A stretch of 64,000 nt of DNA from an uncultured Flavobacteriales bacterium. Its GTDB lineage: Bacteria; Bacteroidota; Bacteroidia; Flavobacteriales_G; Salibacteraceae. The position numbers and the translations under genes were made by a program. The DNA is taken from contig CALSRJ010000003.1 in NCBI GenBank assembly GCA_943788725.1, positions 496,001 through 560,000 of the forward strand, read 5' to 3'. Below the pieces are notes generated by a model. It saw nothing but the letters and a program-made list of their open reading frames with translations, was not told the origin of the DNA and ran no database searches. Shown piece after piece: positions 20,290 to 30,390 of the stretch (positions are counted from its first letter, which is position 1; every line of letters begins with the position of its first letter).

Positions 20290-22911
20290 ATGAGCGAACT
20301 TTCGAGCAAATACAACCCGTTAGAGGTAGAAGGAAAGTGGCACAGCCACTGGATGGACAAGGGATTCTTCGGGTCATCACCCGATCCGGATAAGGAGCCG
20401 TTTACGATCGTTATTCCTCCTCCCAATGTCACCGGGGTCTTGCACATGGGCCACATGCTCAACAATACGATCCAAGACATCCTCATCCGAAGGGCACGAC
20501 TCCAAGGGAAGAACGCCTGCTGGGTACCTGGAATGGATCATGCGTCTATCGCCACAGAAGCCAAGGTGGTTAAGCGCCTCCGCGAAAAAGGAATCAAGAA
20601 GTCAGACCTAACCCGCGATGAGTTCCTAGGCCATGCTTGGGATTGGAAGGAAGAATACGGAGGGGTCATCTTGGAGCAATTGAAGAAACTCGGCGCCAGT
20701 TGCGACTGGAACCGAACGCGCTTCACGATGGACGAGAAGTACTACGAAAGCGTCATCGACACCTTCATGCACCTCTATGATAAGGACCTGATCTACCGCG
20801 GATACCGCATGGTAAACTGGGACCCTGAGGCCTTGACGGCGGTTTCTGACGAGGAAGTGATTTACACCGAAGAGCAATCCAAACTCTTCCACGTCCGTTA
20901 TCAAATCGAGGGAAGCGATGACTACGTAACCATCGCTACCACCCGTCCAGAGACCATTTTGGGCGATACCGCCATCTGCATCCATCCGGAAGATGAGCGC
21001 TATGCCCACCTTCATGGAAAGAAGGCTTTGGTCCCACTGATTGGGCGCGCGATTCCAATCATCTTAGACGACTACGTAGACCGTGAATTCGGAACGGGTT
21101 GCTTAAAGGTGACGCCTGCGCATGACGTAAACGACTACGAACTCGGTCAAAAGCACGGATTAGAAACGGTAGATATGCTGAATGCCAACGGAACGCTCAG
21201 CGATGCTGCTCAGATTCTGATAGGCGAAGATCGATTTGCGGCGCGTAAGAAGATTGAGCCCATGCTAAAAGAGGCAGGTGCTTTGGTGAAGGTTGAAAGC
21301 TACGAGAACAAGATCGGACGTAGCGAGCGGACGAACTCCATCATCGAACCACGCCTCTCTTTGCAGTGGTTTGTGAAAATGAAGCCATTAGCCGAACCTG
21401 CGCTGAAGGCAGTGGACGAAGGGGAAGTGAAGTTTCACCCCGCCAAGTTCAACAACACGTATCGCCACTGGATGAACAACATCAAGGATTGGTGCATCAG
21501 TCGCCAATTGTGGTGGGGCCATCGGATTCCTGCGTGGTATTACGGCGAAGGAGAGCACGAGTTTGTGGTCGCCAAGAATGCCGAAGAGGCCTTGGAAAAG
21601 GCAAAGACAGTAAACCCGAGCGTAACGGCAGACCAACTCAAGCAAGACGAAGACGTGATGGACACATGGTTCAGCTCGTGGCTATGGCCGATCAGCGTTT
21701 TCGACGGTTTCTACAAGCGCGATGAATTGGATTATTACTATCCAACCAACGACTTGGTTACCGGACCAGACATCATCTTCTTCTGGGTGGCGCGTATGAT
21801 CATGGCGGGCTATGAGTTTGAAGGAAAGCGTCCGTTTGAGAACGTTTACTTCACGGGCATCATCCGTGATAAGCTGGGAAGGAAAATGTCGAAGTCCCTT
21901 GGCAATTCACCCGATCCCATCGAGCTGATTGAGAAGTACAGCGCCGATGGCGTTCGCCTTGGATTGTTGATGACAGCTCCAGCTGGAAACGACATTCCGT
22001 TTGACGATGCGATCTGCGAACAAGGAAGGAATTTTACCAATAAGATTTGGAATGCGCTTCGCCTCATCAAAGGATGGGAAGTGAGCGACAAGGAACAAGA
22101 CCCGGTGAACGCTAAGGCCATTGCATGGATGAAACAACGCATCGCTGCAGAGATTGCATCCATCGATGATCATTTCGGAAAGTACCGCTTGAACGATGCC
22201 GCGATGAGCCTCTATAAGCTGGTATGGGACGAGTTCTGCTCGTGGTACCTCGAGTCGATCAAGCCCGCCTACGGTGAACCAATAGATCGAACCACGATGG
22301 AGGCTACGGTGGCCATCTTCGAAGCGTTGATGGTGTTGCTGCACCCAATGATGCCTTTCATTACAGAAGAAGTCTACCAAAGCCTACGCGAACGGCCCGA
22401 TGGCGATTGTGTCATCGTCGCTTCTTGGCCGAAGGCAGAATCCTTTGATGCTAAGTCCCTTGAGGCGTTTGAAGAGGCGAAGCAGGTCATCACAGAGGTC
22501 CGATCCATTCGAGCCCAAAAGAACCTGTCACCGCGCGAAAGCCTCAAACTGATTCAGAAAGGAGAGAAAGGTGGGTATACTGCCTATTCAGATGTAGTGA
22601 CTAAGCTGGCCAATGTGGAGCTCGCCTTTGGCGATGATGCAGAAGGCCCAGGGGCATCCTTTATTGTTGGCACCTTAGAATTTTCAGTTCCATTGGAAGG
22701 CTTGATCGACGCGTCAGCAGAGATCGATAAGTTGAAAGAGGAATTGACTTACCAAGAAGGATTCTTGAACAGCGTGATGAAGAAACTATCTAACGAACGC
22801 TTCGTGAACAACGCGCCTGAAGCGGTGGTTGCATCCGAACAAAAGAAACGAGACGACGCTGCCTCGCGCATTGCGAGCATCAAGGATAAGTTGTCGTCCA
22901 TGGGAGCGTAA
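20290..22911 (+). CDS. valS: Valyl-tRNA synthetase
   Basis: 873 residues from the ATG at 20290 (MSELSSKYNPLEVEGKW). Class I aminoacyl-tRNA synthetase that charges tRNA-Val. The HIGH motif is HMGH (52-55) after PPPNVTG (43-49), and the KMSKS motif is at 532-536. The CP1 editing domain, which hydrolyses mischarged Thr-tRNA, carries TTRPETILGDTAI. An anticodon-binding domain follows, and a C-terminal coiled-coil tRNA arm occupies about 810-873 (EIDKLKEELTYQEGFLNSVM). The length is normal for bacterial ValRS. An outer-membrane-type protein gene starts 3 bp downstream. Confidence 0.98.
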   Translation: MSELSSKYNPLEVEGKWHSHWMDKGFFGSSPDPDKEPFTIVIPPPNVTGVLHMGHMLNNTIQDILIRRARLQGKNACWVPGMDHASIATEAKVVKRLREKGIKKSDLTRDEFLGHAWDWKEEYGGVILEQLKKLGASCDWNRTRFTMDEKYYESVIDTFMHLYDKDLIYRGYRMVNWDPEALTAVSDEEVIYTEEQSKLFHVRYQIEGSDDYVTIATTRPETILGDTAICIHPEDERYAHLHGKKALVPLIGRAIPIILDDYVDREFGTGCLKVTPAHDVNDYELGQKHGLETVDMLNANGTLSDAAQILIGEDRFAARKKIEPMLKEAGALVKVESYENKIGRSERTNSIIEPRLSLQWFVKMKPLAEPALKAVDEGEVKFHPAKFNNTYRHWMNNIKDWCISRQLWWGHRIPAWYYGEGEHEFVVAKNAEEALEKAKTVNPSVTADQLKQDEDVMDTWFSSWLWPISVFDGFYKRDELDYYYPTNDLVTGPDIIFFWVARMIMAGYEFEGKRPFENVYFTGIIRDKLGRKMSKSLGNSPDPIELIEKYSADGVRLGLLMTAPAGNDIPFDDAICEQGRNFTNKIWNALRLIKGWEVSDKEQDPVNAKAIAWMKQRIAAEIASIDDHFGKYRLNDAAMSLYKLVWDEFCSWYLESIKPAYGEPIDRTTMEATVAIFEALMVLLHPMMPFITEEVYQSLRERPDGDCVIVASWPKAESFDAKSLEAFEEAKQVITEVRSIRAQKNLSPRESLKLIQKGEKGGYTAYSDVVTKLANVELAFGDDAEGPGASFIVGTLEFSVPLEGLIDASAEIDKLKEELTYQEGFLNSVMKKLSNERFVNNAPEAVVASEQKKRDDAASRIASIKDKLSSMGA

Positions 22912-22914
22912 ACG

Positions 22915-23661
22915 ATGCGGATTGTTTTGATTCTTTGCTTTGAGTTGCTATCGGTACCCTTGGTGGCGCAAATCGTGAACGTTGAGGGAAAACGCAATCA
23001 ACTGGATCAAGAGGGGTGGCACGGTACGGTCGACCTCAATTTTGACCTGACTCAAAACACCAAAACGGTGCTTACGCTGGGAGCACGCACGAATGTGCAA
23101 TTCCTCAAAGGGCGGCATCGGGTACTCCTCCTCGCTGATGCAGACCGCGTTGCTGCAAATGGAACCAACCTCGTAGATCGGGGGTACAATCATTTGCGGT
23201 ATAACTTCGAGTTTGGGCAGAAGCGGCGACTCGCCTTTGAGGCCTTCAACCAGGTGCAATACAACTCGGTTCAATTGATCCAATACCGCCACCTGATCGG
23301 CGCTGGATTGAGGTTTAGTCTCTACCAAACAGATTCTCTGAAGCTATGGATGGGAAGCCTCCCGATGTTTGAATACGAGGAATTAACCACTGACATCGTC
23401 GAGCGTAATGTTCGCCAGAGCAGCTACCTCTTCTTCTTCTTCGCCAGGAAGAAATTTGAATTTCAGACCATCAACTACTACCAGCCGAACCTGGCTGATT
23501 TTAGCGATTTTCGACTCACTACAGGCACGACGATTGAGTTGGGTATCCTGCGTTGGTTGCGCTACGTTAGTACCTTGGATCTCACCTACGATTCTAAACC
23601 ACCGGTAGAAGTACCGAACGTGGTGTTTACGCTGAAAAATGGGATAAAGCTGGAGTTCTAA
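22915..23661 (+). CDS. Outer-membrane beta-barrel-like protein (DUF481-like)
   Basis: 248 residues with a signal peptide (about 1-19, ending LVAQ). The mature part alternates polar and hydrophobic residues in strands of about ten, with many aromatics (LRYNFEFGQKRRLAFEAFNQ, YRHLIGAGLRFSLY). It ends in a hydrophobic C-terminal strand with terminal Phe (KNGIKLEF), as in outer-membrane barrels. It resembles the DUF481 family, but assignment is by pattern only. It starts 3 bp after valS, so it is cotranscribed with it, probably without functional relation. Confidence 0.75.
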   Translation: MRIVLILCFELLSVPLVAQIVNVEGKRNQLDQEGWHGTVDLNFDLTQNTKTVLTLGARTNVQFLKGRHRVLLLADADRVAANGTNLVDRGYNHLRYNFEFGQKRRLAFEAFNQVQYNSVQLIQYRHLIGAGLRFSLYQTDSLKLWMGSLPMFEYEELTTDIVERNVRQSSYLFFFFARKKFEFQTINYYQPNLADFSDFRLTTGTTIELGILRWLRYVSTLDLTYDSKPPVEVPNVVFTLKNGIKLEF

Positions 23662-23806
23662 GGGAGGTCGGTCTTGTGCAGTTCTACTCGACGGAAGGCA
23701 TCTGCAACCCTGCCGCACTGCCCCGCTCGTTCAGTACGGTGTATTTTATTTCCACCTCTAACTCATCCACTTGATACTCTGAGGGAAGATCATTTGGCCT
23801 GTATTC
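23658..23806 (-). pseudogene. Possible C-terminal remnant of a small gene
   Basis: On the minus strand, directly after the quinone reductase stop and in the same frame, 40 codons are open and look protein-like (EYRPNDLPSEYQVDELEVEI, then KYTVLNERGSAAGLQMPSVE) before a TAG at 23686-23684. A frame change there gives LHKTDLP and a stop at 23660-23658. The pattern resembles the C-terminus of small Bacteroidota proteins of the form YxPxNLPxxYxVDxLxV, but no start or N-terminal part is present. It may be a decayed fragment left by a deletion. The identification is tentative. Confidence 0.3.
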
Positions 23807-24478
23807 TCATCGGGATGCTTTATAAATGGGTTCGTGTTGGTCTAATTGACTCAAGTACGTCTTATATCGAGCCAGATCTTCACCCCTTTCTTGGTCGCTC
23901 TTCCGAGCAGGACCAAAGGAGATAAAGGGAGGCAACACCGTCATTCCAGTGAAGTAAAGCATGCCGTGTTGAATAGGGAAGAGGATGGTATCGAATTCGC
24001 CGTTCTTGCCCTGATCGCCGTAGGCGGGTTGCGGTCCTCCTGTGGTCATAGTAACAAAGGCTTTCTTGTTAGGGTAGGCGCCGTTATCGTACACGCCTTT
24101 TCCAGCACCGTAAATGAAACCCATGGCAAAGACCCGGTCTACCCAGCCTTTTAATATGGCCGGTAAGCCAAACCACCAAAGGGGGAAGTTGAAAATGATG
24201 ACGTCACTCGAGTGGACCTTTTCCATTTCCAACTTGAGTTCAGGTGAGAAGTAGTCCTGTTGGTAAGCATTGACCTGCTCCGCTTGGTACTTGAAATAGT
24301 CCTGATCTTTCAACTCCGTAAAGTCTTGCGTACCACCAACGGGGTTGAACCCCATTTGATAGAGGTCAGAAACAACCACTTCATGCCCATTCTTTTCAAA
24401 AAAAGCCACAGCGGTGTCTTTCAAAGCTGCGCAAAAAGATCGTGGTTCTGGATGCGCATGTACAATCAGGATTTTCAT
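23807..24478 (-). CDS. NAD(P)H:quinone oxidoreductase, flavodoxin-like fold
   Basis: 223 residues. It starts with the FMN/FAD-binding strand-loop MKILIVHAHPEPRSFCAAL. It contains the family blocks VVSDLYQMGFNPV, FPLWWFGLPAILKGWVDRVF and TTGGPQPAYG. Related enzymes (MdaB, YwrO, NQO1-like) reduce quinones by two electrons in the cytoplasm and protect against redox stress. There is no signal peptide. It stands alone on the minus strand, with the possible remnant behind it. Confidence 0.88.
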   Translation of the reverse strand: MKILIVHAHPEPRSFCAALKDTAVAFFEKNGHEVVVSDLYQMGFNPVGGTQDFTELKDQDYFKYQAEQVNAYQQDYFSPELKLEMEKVHSSDVIIFNFPLWWFGLPAILKGWVDRVFAMGFIYGAGKGVYDNGAYPNKKAFVTMTTGGPQPAYGDQGKNGEFDTILFPIQHGMLYFTGMTVLPPFISFGPARKSDQERGEDLARYKTYLSQLDQHEPIYKASR

Positions 24479-24508
24479 GTATGAAGGCTTTAGTCGAATG
24501 CTACAATA

Positions 24509-27500
24509 TCATTCGCGCAACAAGGTAACAAAGCCTTTCGCAGTTTCCCGAGAGGCATCGTGTCGGCAGTATTCTACCATGTAATAATACGTCCCTTCAG
24601 AAGCCGGCTTGCCAGAGGATTGAACGTTGCCATCCCAGCCTTCGTTCACCGAATGCCCTTCGTGCAGCAATACACCCCATCGATTGTAGATGTAGATGTG
24701 GAAACAGGTGATCTCTTCGAGTAAAATCATGAACCGGTCGTTGTCTCCATCCCCATTGGGCGTGAACACGTTTGGAACCAATGCATTGAAACAGTCTTTG
24801 GTATCTACATGAACCTTCGCCGTATCGCCTCGGCACAATTCAAAGTCAGACCAAACGTAATACGTCACAGGTTCGATCAGTTGGTCTGTGAGGTAGAAAG
24901 GGCCTTCATGGAAAACACGGCCATAAGGACGTTCAGACCATCTCAGCGTGCCGATGTTGTGCTCCACATACAAGGCAGCATGCCTCGTTTCGCACACGAG
25001 TGTGTCCTTGGTAATCGGTTTTTCAATCTCGTTGGGCTGCATGTATACCTGCACGGTATCGCTCCAAGCATGACAGCCGAAGGTGTCGGTGGTGTGCAAC
25101 CAATAGGTACCCGTGGTGTCAAAAAAGATGGTCCTGCCGAACGTCGAATCCGGCAACCAGACGTATTCGGCCATGCCCTTTTTACGTGCTCGAAACATGA
25201 CCGAATCGCCTTCGCAAAACGCGAGTTCGCCTTCCACATCGTATTTGGCAATGGTGTCAGGAGTAGTGATTTCAATAGGTTCTGACAACCCTCTACATCC
25301 ATTGGAGTCCTTGGCCCACAAGGTGTACGTGCCGTTGTCATTGATCAGGATGTTCTGGGTCGCGTCGCCTGTAGACCAATGGTAGCGCACCATGTTGCTG
25401 TTGCCGTACAAGGTCATGGTATCGAATTCGCACAGCACCGGATAGCCATCAATTGAAATGGCCGTAGGCTCCTGGTCAATGGTGATCGTCACCGGATCGG
25501 AAACTTTTTGGCATCCGTTGGAGTCTGTAGTAGTGAGGATATAAGTTCCGGGTTGCGAAATGACGATGCTGTCTGCTCCGCTGTTGCTGCTGCTCCAGGC
25601 GTAGGTGTACATGCTGTCTGTTCCATAGAGCACCATGAAACTGTCTAAGCACAATACGCCATTATAGGTAATGTCTGATTCAACATAGGAAGGAAAGACC
25701 TCGATGCTGGCGTAGGTTTCGATGCCGCAAGAAGTGATCTTACACGTGTATACGCCTGGCTGGGTTACCACCTGGGTCAAGCCATTTCCGCTGAGCGGAG
25801 GCAGCCATTCAATCTCACTGCCGGCGTTGGAAACCACGGTCAACGTCAGGCTGTCGCCATCGCAGATGACTACGTCGCCACCGGCCTCCAAAGAGGGAGT
25901 AGAATATTGACTGAGAATGATCGAATTGCTGGTGAGGTCGCAACTGTCCGAGTCATTGACATTGCAGTAGTACGTGCCCGTTTCGGTGGCGATGATGGCA
26001 TTGCTGTCTCCGGGAATGGGACCGTTGGGACCTTCCCAAAAAAAGCCTTCAAATGCTCCCGAGTTGGTGACCGTAAGCCACACGGTATCGTTGGGGCAGA
26101 TCAGCAGCGAAGAGGCCGTAATCACCGGCTGCGGTTTTTCTGAAATGTACTTTACGTCTGAGGCAAGTGTACTATCAACGCAGCCATACTGGTTCGTGTC
26201 ATACACAGTGGAGTAGACCGTATACGTTCCGGGCACACCAATCCACACTGAATCGGTATCCATGCCATTCACGAAGGGTCCCGTCCAAGAAAAGGTGCCA
26301 GGGCCACCGCCTCCCGTACCGTATTGCAAGCATGTACTGCCCGGACAGAAGTACGCACTGCCCACCATTGTGACCGTATTGGGTGGTGGTTCAGGAGCTG
26401 GAATGGGAACGATGTAGACCGAATCCATAACCGTAAACGTATCTGAGTCGCACGGAATGTACCGAACCACTGTCGCTTCAAAATAGAACCAACCTGTATC
26501 CTGTGGCGTCACATTCAAAAAGGTCATGCAGTCTTCTGTGGTGACCCAGGTGCTCGGGGAATAAGTCCAGGTAGTGACCACATAAGGTTGCGAATCTGTA
26601 AAGCAGATCGTCTGGTGATTGGGGTTTCCAATGCTGTCGTACAGCTGGATGACGACGTCCTCGTTATCGCAGATGTAAATGGTGTCTTCAATCCAAGCTC
26701 TCAATAAAAATGAATCCAAGGGGTCGAAGAATTCAAGCTGAATTTGTGTTGAATTTTCGCAACCATTTTCGTCTACAACAAAAAAGGTGTAGAGGCCCGT
26801 CTCGGTTGCGTCAATGATCGAGTCGGCTACTCCGTTGCTCGGAAGTCCAGGGCCTTCCCATCGAAAGCTGTCGGTGACGATGTTGCTTCCAGTGAGCTGA
26901 ATCGTGTCAGGTACGCAAACGTCCACTTTGACGGGAAACGGTGTCGGCGTATTCACAACCACATCATCGTCCACATAAGGTTTGACAGGTGATGGAAGAA
27001 TATGCACCCAAACCGTATCCGTATCCACGTAGCATTGATCTTTCGTTTTTACGCGTAGCCATTTGTATCCGGGAGTATTGTAATAGGCTTGAGCAATATT
27101 CTGACCTCCTTGCCACGAATAGTTGTATGCAGGGCCAATGCCAGGGCAGGTCTTCGTCTCAGCGCTGAGGATGACGTTGGAACACGCCGCTACTGTATCC
27201 GGACACCCTTCGTTGATGCACGCATGGATCACGTCCTTCACGCAACCGGATTCAGGACGAAGAAAATAGTCGAGCGGTGCGCGGTTCGGGTCGAAGCAGT
27301 TGGCCACCACGACGTCAGAATTTCCATTTGCCGGCACGCGGTAAAAGCTACCGTAGTTGGCATCGTTGCAGTAGCCATTGTTTCCTGTGCAATCGGACTC
27401 GTTCCAATTGCTGAGGTTGCTGCTGAGAAAATTTCCCGAAGTGGGTACCACCAAATTACTCTGAAAGCTACCTGCAAAGTGGGGTTTTCCGTTAGGGCCA

Positions 27501-28744
27501 ACATCCACGCCATGACCGTAATCGGCCTTTGCGCCGCCGATGTGCCGACTCCACCCGAAGTTTCCATTGCTGTTGAACTTGGTCAGGAAGATGTCGCCGA
27601 ATCCTATGTTTCTAAAAACGCCCTCGCCGTATTCATCTGAATACTCATCAAAGCTGCATTCGAAATGCCCGACCGCATATACATTGCCACTGCCATCAGC
27701 TGCTACTCCTCGGCAAGAAATGGCGCTGTTGGATCCGCTTCGTTTGGCCCAAATGGTAGATCCGCTGCTGTTGTACTTGGCCACGAAAATGCCGTTGTCG
27801 TAGGTGTTCGTGAGGGTCGTGTTGCTCGAATTGTAAAAGATCAGATTGCCCGAAAAGTCTCCTCCGATGAAGACATCGCCATTGGTGCGAACATCCATTG
27901 CGTAAGCAAACACCGAGACGCCACCTCCAATGATCTTGAACCACTGTTCCACGCCAGCACTGTTGAACTTGGCCACGTACACCGCGTTAAACATTTGGTT
28001 GTTGTGCACCACGTCAAAACTAAAGGTGTCGCTGAAGGATCCAACAGTGTAAATGTTACCGGAACCATCGCACCCTACGTCAATGCCGCGGTCCGTCTGA
28101 TCGCCTGACCCTTGTTGCGTCCAAGCGAAGGATCCACCTGGGTTCAACTTGGTAATGAATACGTCGGTTGACGCGTTCTGACTGGTCAAAGTGGTGGTGC
28201 CAAAGGTGGAAGAGCCCTTGAATTCTCCTGAGACCACAATGTTGTTGGAATTATCCACCGCAATGCCGCTTCCGATGTCTGAATCGGTACCACCGGCACG
28301 CGTTGCCCACTGCAAGGAACCGCCGGTAGAGTACTTTGCAATGAATATATCTTGCTGTCCCGCTGCCGTTAAGGAAGTGCTCCCAAAGCTCGCCGTGCCA
28401 TTGAAAAATCCGGTGATTACCACGTTGTTGGAATCATCCAGCGCAATCGAAAGGCCTCGATCCGTGCTACTGCCGCCTGCTTTTACGGCCCATAGGTATT
28501 CGCCGTCCTCATCCAATTTTGCCACGAAGATGTCCGTAGACCCCGAAGAACTCAGGTTCGTGTTTCCGAAGTCCGCCGTTCCACTAAAATAGCCAGTGGC
28601 ATAGGAATTTCCGTCGTCGTCCACCACCACGTCGAGCCCTTCATCAACGTTCAAACTTCCGCCGCGCTGCATCCAATATTGCGCACGCACCACAGCGGTG
28701 GACGAGGCGATCAAAACAAGTAGTAAGTACAGTTTGCGTAGCAT
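24509..28744 (-). CDS. Very large T9SS type B secreted protein with SBBP repeats and gliding-motility C-terminal domain
   Basis: 1411 residues with a signal peptide (1-21, ending VVRAQ). Residues about 25-440 hold successive SBBP/beta-propeller repeats of 50-60 residues with the pattern DIFVAKLDEDGEYLWAVKAG...STDRGLSIALDDSNNVVITG. The middle (about 560-1300) is a series of cysteine-rich immunoglobulin-like segments, each beginning C..D...L and containing Y.W...G. The C-terminal ~85 residues are the gliding-motility-associated (TIGR04131) sorting domain: FTPNGDGDNDRF, YNRWG, WDGN, GTYYYMVEY. It should be carried across the outer membrane by the type IX system and stay at or leave the cell surface. 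An adhesion or matrix role is inference. Confidence 0.93.
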   Translation of the reverse strand: MLRKLYLLLVLIASSTAVVRAQYWMQRGGSLNVDEGLDVVVDDDGNSYATGYFSGTADFGNTNLSSSGSTDIFVAKLDEDGEYLWAVKAGGSSTDRGLSIALDDSNNVVITGFFNGTASFGSTSLTAAGQQDIFIAKYSTGGSLQWATRAGGTDSDIGSGIAVDNSNNIVVSGEFKGSSTFGTTTLTSQNASTDVFITKLNPGGSFAWTQQGSGDQTDRGIDVGCDGSGNIYTVGSFSDTFSFDVVHNNQMFNAVYVAKFNSAGVEQWFKIIGGGVSVFAYAMDVRTNGDVFIGGDFSGNLIFYNSSNTTLTNTYDNGIFVAKYNSSGSTIWAKRSGSNSAISCRGVAADGSGNVYAVGHFECSFDEYSDEYGEGVFRNIGFGDIFLTKFNSNGNFGWSRHIGGAKADYGHGVDVGPNGKPHFAGSFQSNLVVPTSGNFLSSNLSNWNESDCTGNNGYCNDANYGSFYRVPANGNSDVVVANCFDPNRAPLDYFLRPESGCVKDVIHACINEGCPDTVAACSNVILSAETKTCPGIGPAYNYSWQGGQNIAQAYYNTPGYKWLRVKTKDQCYVDTDTVWVHILPSPVKPYVDDDVVVNTPTPFPVKVDVCVPDTIQLTGSNIVTDSFRWEGPGLPSNGVADSIIDATETGLYTFFVVDENGCENSTQIQLEFFDPLDSFLLRAWIEDTIYICDNEDVVIQLYDSIGNPNHQTICFTDSQPYVVTTWTYSPSTWVTTEDCMTFLNVTPQDTGWFYFEATVVRYIPCDSDTFTVMDSVYIVPIPAPEPPPNTVTMVGSAYFCPGSTCLQYGTGGGGPGTFSWTGPFVNGMDTDSVWIGVPGTYTVYSTVYDTNQYGCVDSTLASDVKYISEKPQPVITASSLLICPNDTVWLTVTNSGAFEGFFWEGPNGPIPGDSNAIIATETGTYYCNVNDSDSCDLTSNSIILSQYSTPSLEAGGDVVICDGDSLTLTVVSNAGSEIEWLPPLSGNGLTQVVTQPGVYTCKITSCGIETYASIEVFPSYVESDITYNGVLCLDSFMVLYGTDSMYTYAWSSSNSGADSIVISQPGTYILTTTDSNGCQKVSDPVTITIDQEPTAISIDGYPVLCEFDTMTLYGNSNMVRYHWSTGDATQNILINDNGTYTLWAKDSNGCRGLSEPIEITTPDTIAKYDVEGELAFCEGDSVMFRARKKGMAEYVWLPDSTFGRTIFFDTTGTYWLHTTDTFGCHAWSDTVQVYMQPNEIEKPITKDTLVCETRHAALYVEHNIGTLRWSERPYGRVFHEGPFYLTDQLIEPVTYYVWSDFELCRGDTAKVHVDTKDCFNALVPNVFTPNGDGDNDRFMILLEEITCFHIYIYNRWGVLLHEGHSVNEGWDGNVQSSGKPASEGTYYYMVEYCRHDASRETAKGFVTLLRE

Positions 28745-28811
28745 GCAGCGGTTAGCGAGTTAGCGGTGTTTCATAGACGTAAATGGAGCGATTTCCGTTG
28801 TCCGTTTTTGC

Positions 28812-29570
28812 TCAAGCATAGCCCATGACTTTGTAGCTGATGAACCCAACCCACTCGTGGATCAGCACATTCCATTGGGCAAAGGTCTCGGCACTTGGAA
28901 GCAATAAATGGTCGAGGTAAAACATGCGTTCACCTGTGGTAGGATCGGCTGGAAAAACCACTACCTCAATGCCTTGTTTCTCAAAACATGCCTTGGCTCG
29001 ACGCATATGATAGGCCGAAGTGATCAGCACGATGCGCTGCTTGTCCCAGCCTTTCTCTTGAAGGATGGCTGCCGTGTACATGGCATTCTCTCGCGTATTT
29101 CTGGATTCGCTTTCTAAGGTCACGTCCAATTTTGGGATGTTCAAGTCTTGCAAAAATTGACCGACGTACAAGCTTTCCCTCATCTCTGGCTGCGTCACGT
29201 ATCCTGAGCCTCCAGAGAGAATGAGGTGGTTCACCATGCCCTCCTCTAGCAGGCGCAAGCCTTGCATCAACCTGTCGGTGCTGTTTCTGAAGATGACGCG
29301 GTCGTTTTCGGGGGAGTAATACGCGTAACCACCCAAGACCACGCCTACCTGATGTTGGCCTACCTTTTCATCTGACGTAACAGGGACCTCCCAAAGCAGG
29401 TTTACCTCATGGAGAAGGAAGCCATTGCCAAAAACAAAGAGCACCACGACCGATGCGATCCGAAGTTTTCGCGCACGCTTTCTCCAGATGAAGCTGACCA
29501 CCAGCAAGATCATCACCCAAGAAAGTGGCATAAAAAGAAAGCTGACTATTTTGGAAAAGAGGAAGAACAT
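28812..29570 (-). CDS. YdcF/SanA/ElyC-like DUF218 membrane protein
   Basis: 252 residues. Two N-terminal membrane segments (about 5-24 and 35-55) are followed by a DUF218 domain: VGVVLGGY, DRLMQGLRLLEEGMVNHLILSGG, ESESRNTRENA and ITSAYHMRRAKACFEKQGI. Members act in envelope homeostasis (ElyC, SanA), but their reaction is unknown. The stop of the upstream DUF3667 gene lies one base away, so the two share a transcript. Confidence 0.88.
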   Translation of the reverse strand: MFFLFSKIVSFLFMPLSWVMILLVVSFIWRKRARKLRIASVVVLFVFGNGFLLHEVNLLWEVPVTSDEKVGQHQVGVVLGGYAYYSPENDRVIFRNSTDRLMQGLRLLEEGMVNHLILSGGSGYVTQPEMRESLYVGQFLQDLNIPKLDVTLESESRNTRENAMYTAAILQEKGWDKQRIVLITSAYHMRRAKACFEKQGIEVVVFPADPTTGERMFYLDHLLLPSAETFAQWNVLIHEWVGFISYKVMGYA

Positions 29571-29571
29571 G

Positions 29572-30303
29572 TCAAGGATTTAGGACATCTAACAAGTAAA
29601 ACAAACTAAAAATGAATGCTCCTGCCAATATGCTTGAAAGAGCGAAGGACAGCATCATTTTGAGCAATCCCTTCCACCACTTGTAAGACCACGTTTCGAT
29701 GTATACATAGGCCAAAAAGAAGTTCAACAATTGACTGATTCGTTCTACGCCACTCGCCACCGTATTACCGAATGGATAGGCGATGAGTGAAACAATGGAA
29801 GAGAGGAGCACGATCATGGAGATGGCGTACGCATTGACCACCAAGTGTTCTGCGAGATTCCACTTGGGTTTGCGGAAAAAGATCCAAGATCCGATGGTGT
29901 AGAAAGGAACAGAAAAGAGAATGATGACGTTCATGTAGTTCTTCATGAAGTCTCCGATCACCTTCGAAGAAGCATCGTCAGATCCCTCAAGGCTAAATAG
30001 CGTGTAACTCGTGGTGTTTTCCAGAATGGCTTCGCTGAGCACGATGAATGTGGCGGCAAACAGCAGAAATCGAAACGGGTTCATGTAGCGATGCCGATTT
30101 CCATCCACGAATGTGTGGATCACTTTTTCAGGGGATCGAAGCAACCAATAGAAGGTGAAAAAAAGCCCGCGTTCCAGGTTGAACAGGTTGTTGAGCGCAT
30201 CCTTCCACAAATAGCCTTCAGAAAGTCGTTCCGTTTCTATGCGCTTGTAACAATGATCGCATTGACCATTGGTTTCCACTTTGACTGCTTCTTGTCCTTC
30301 CAT
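29572..30303 (-). CDS. DUF3667 membrane protein
   Basis: 243 residues from the ATG at 30303; the frame opens earlier only through a TTG. The N-terminus has a CxxC (CDHCYKR), typical of the zinc-ribbon-like start of DUF3667. It is followed by LFNLERGLFFTFYWLLRSPEKVIHTFVDGNRHRYMNPFRFL split over two family blocks. Four or five membrane segments follow between about residues 80 and 240. Function unknown. It heads a two-gene operon with the YdcF-like gene. Confidence 0.88.
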   Translation of the reverse strand: MEGQEAVKVETNGQCDHCYKRIETERLSEGYLWKDALNNLFNLERGLFFTFYWLLRSPEKVIHTFVDGNRHRYMNPFRFLLFAATFIVLSEAILENTTSYTLFSLEGSDDASSKVIGDFMKNYMNVIILFSVPFYTIGSWIFFRKPKWNLAEHLVVNAYAISMIVLLSSIVSLIAYPFGNTVASGVERISQLLNFFLAYVYIETWSYKWWKGLLKMMLSFALSSILAGAFIFSLFYLLDVLNP

Positions 30304-30348
30304 TCTGCAATAGGAGTGTTGCTTATCTAGCCTCAAATATGATACATT

Positions 30349-30381
30349 TTGGCGGCGGCTTAACTCATGGTTCTACCTTTG
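30349..30381 (+). promoter_or_regulatory. Promoter of the surface-glycan operon
   Basis: A TTG (30349-30351, within TTTTGG) is followed after 22 bases by TACCTTTG (30374-30381), which matches the TAnnTTTG -7 box. The first in-frame ATG downstream (30391) is only 9 bp from the box, so the 5' leader would be a few bases at most. Confidence 0.6.
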
Positions 30382-30390
30382 CACTCGCCT

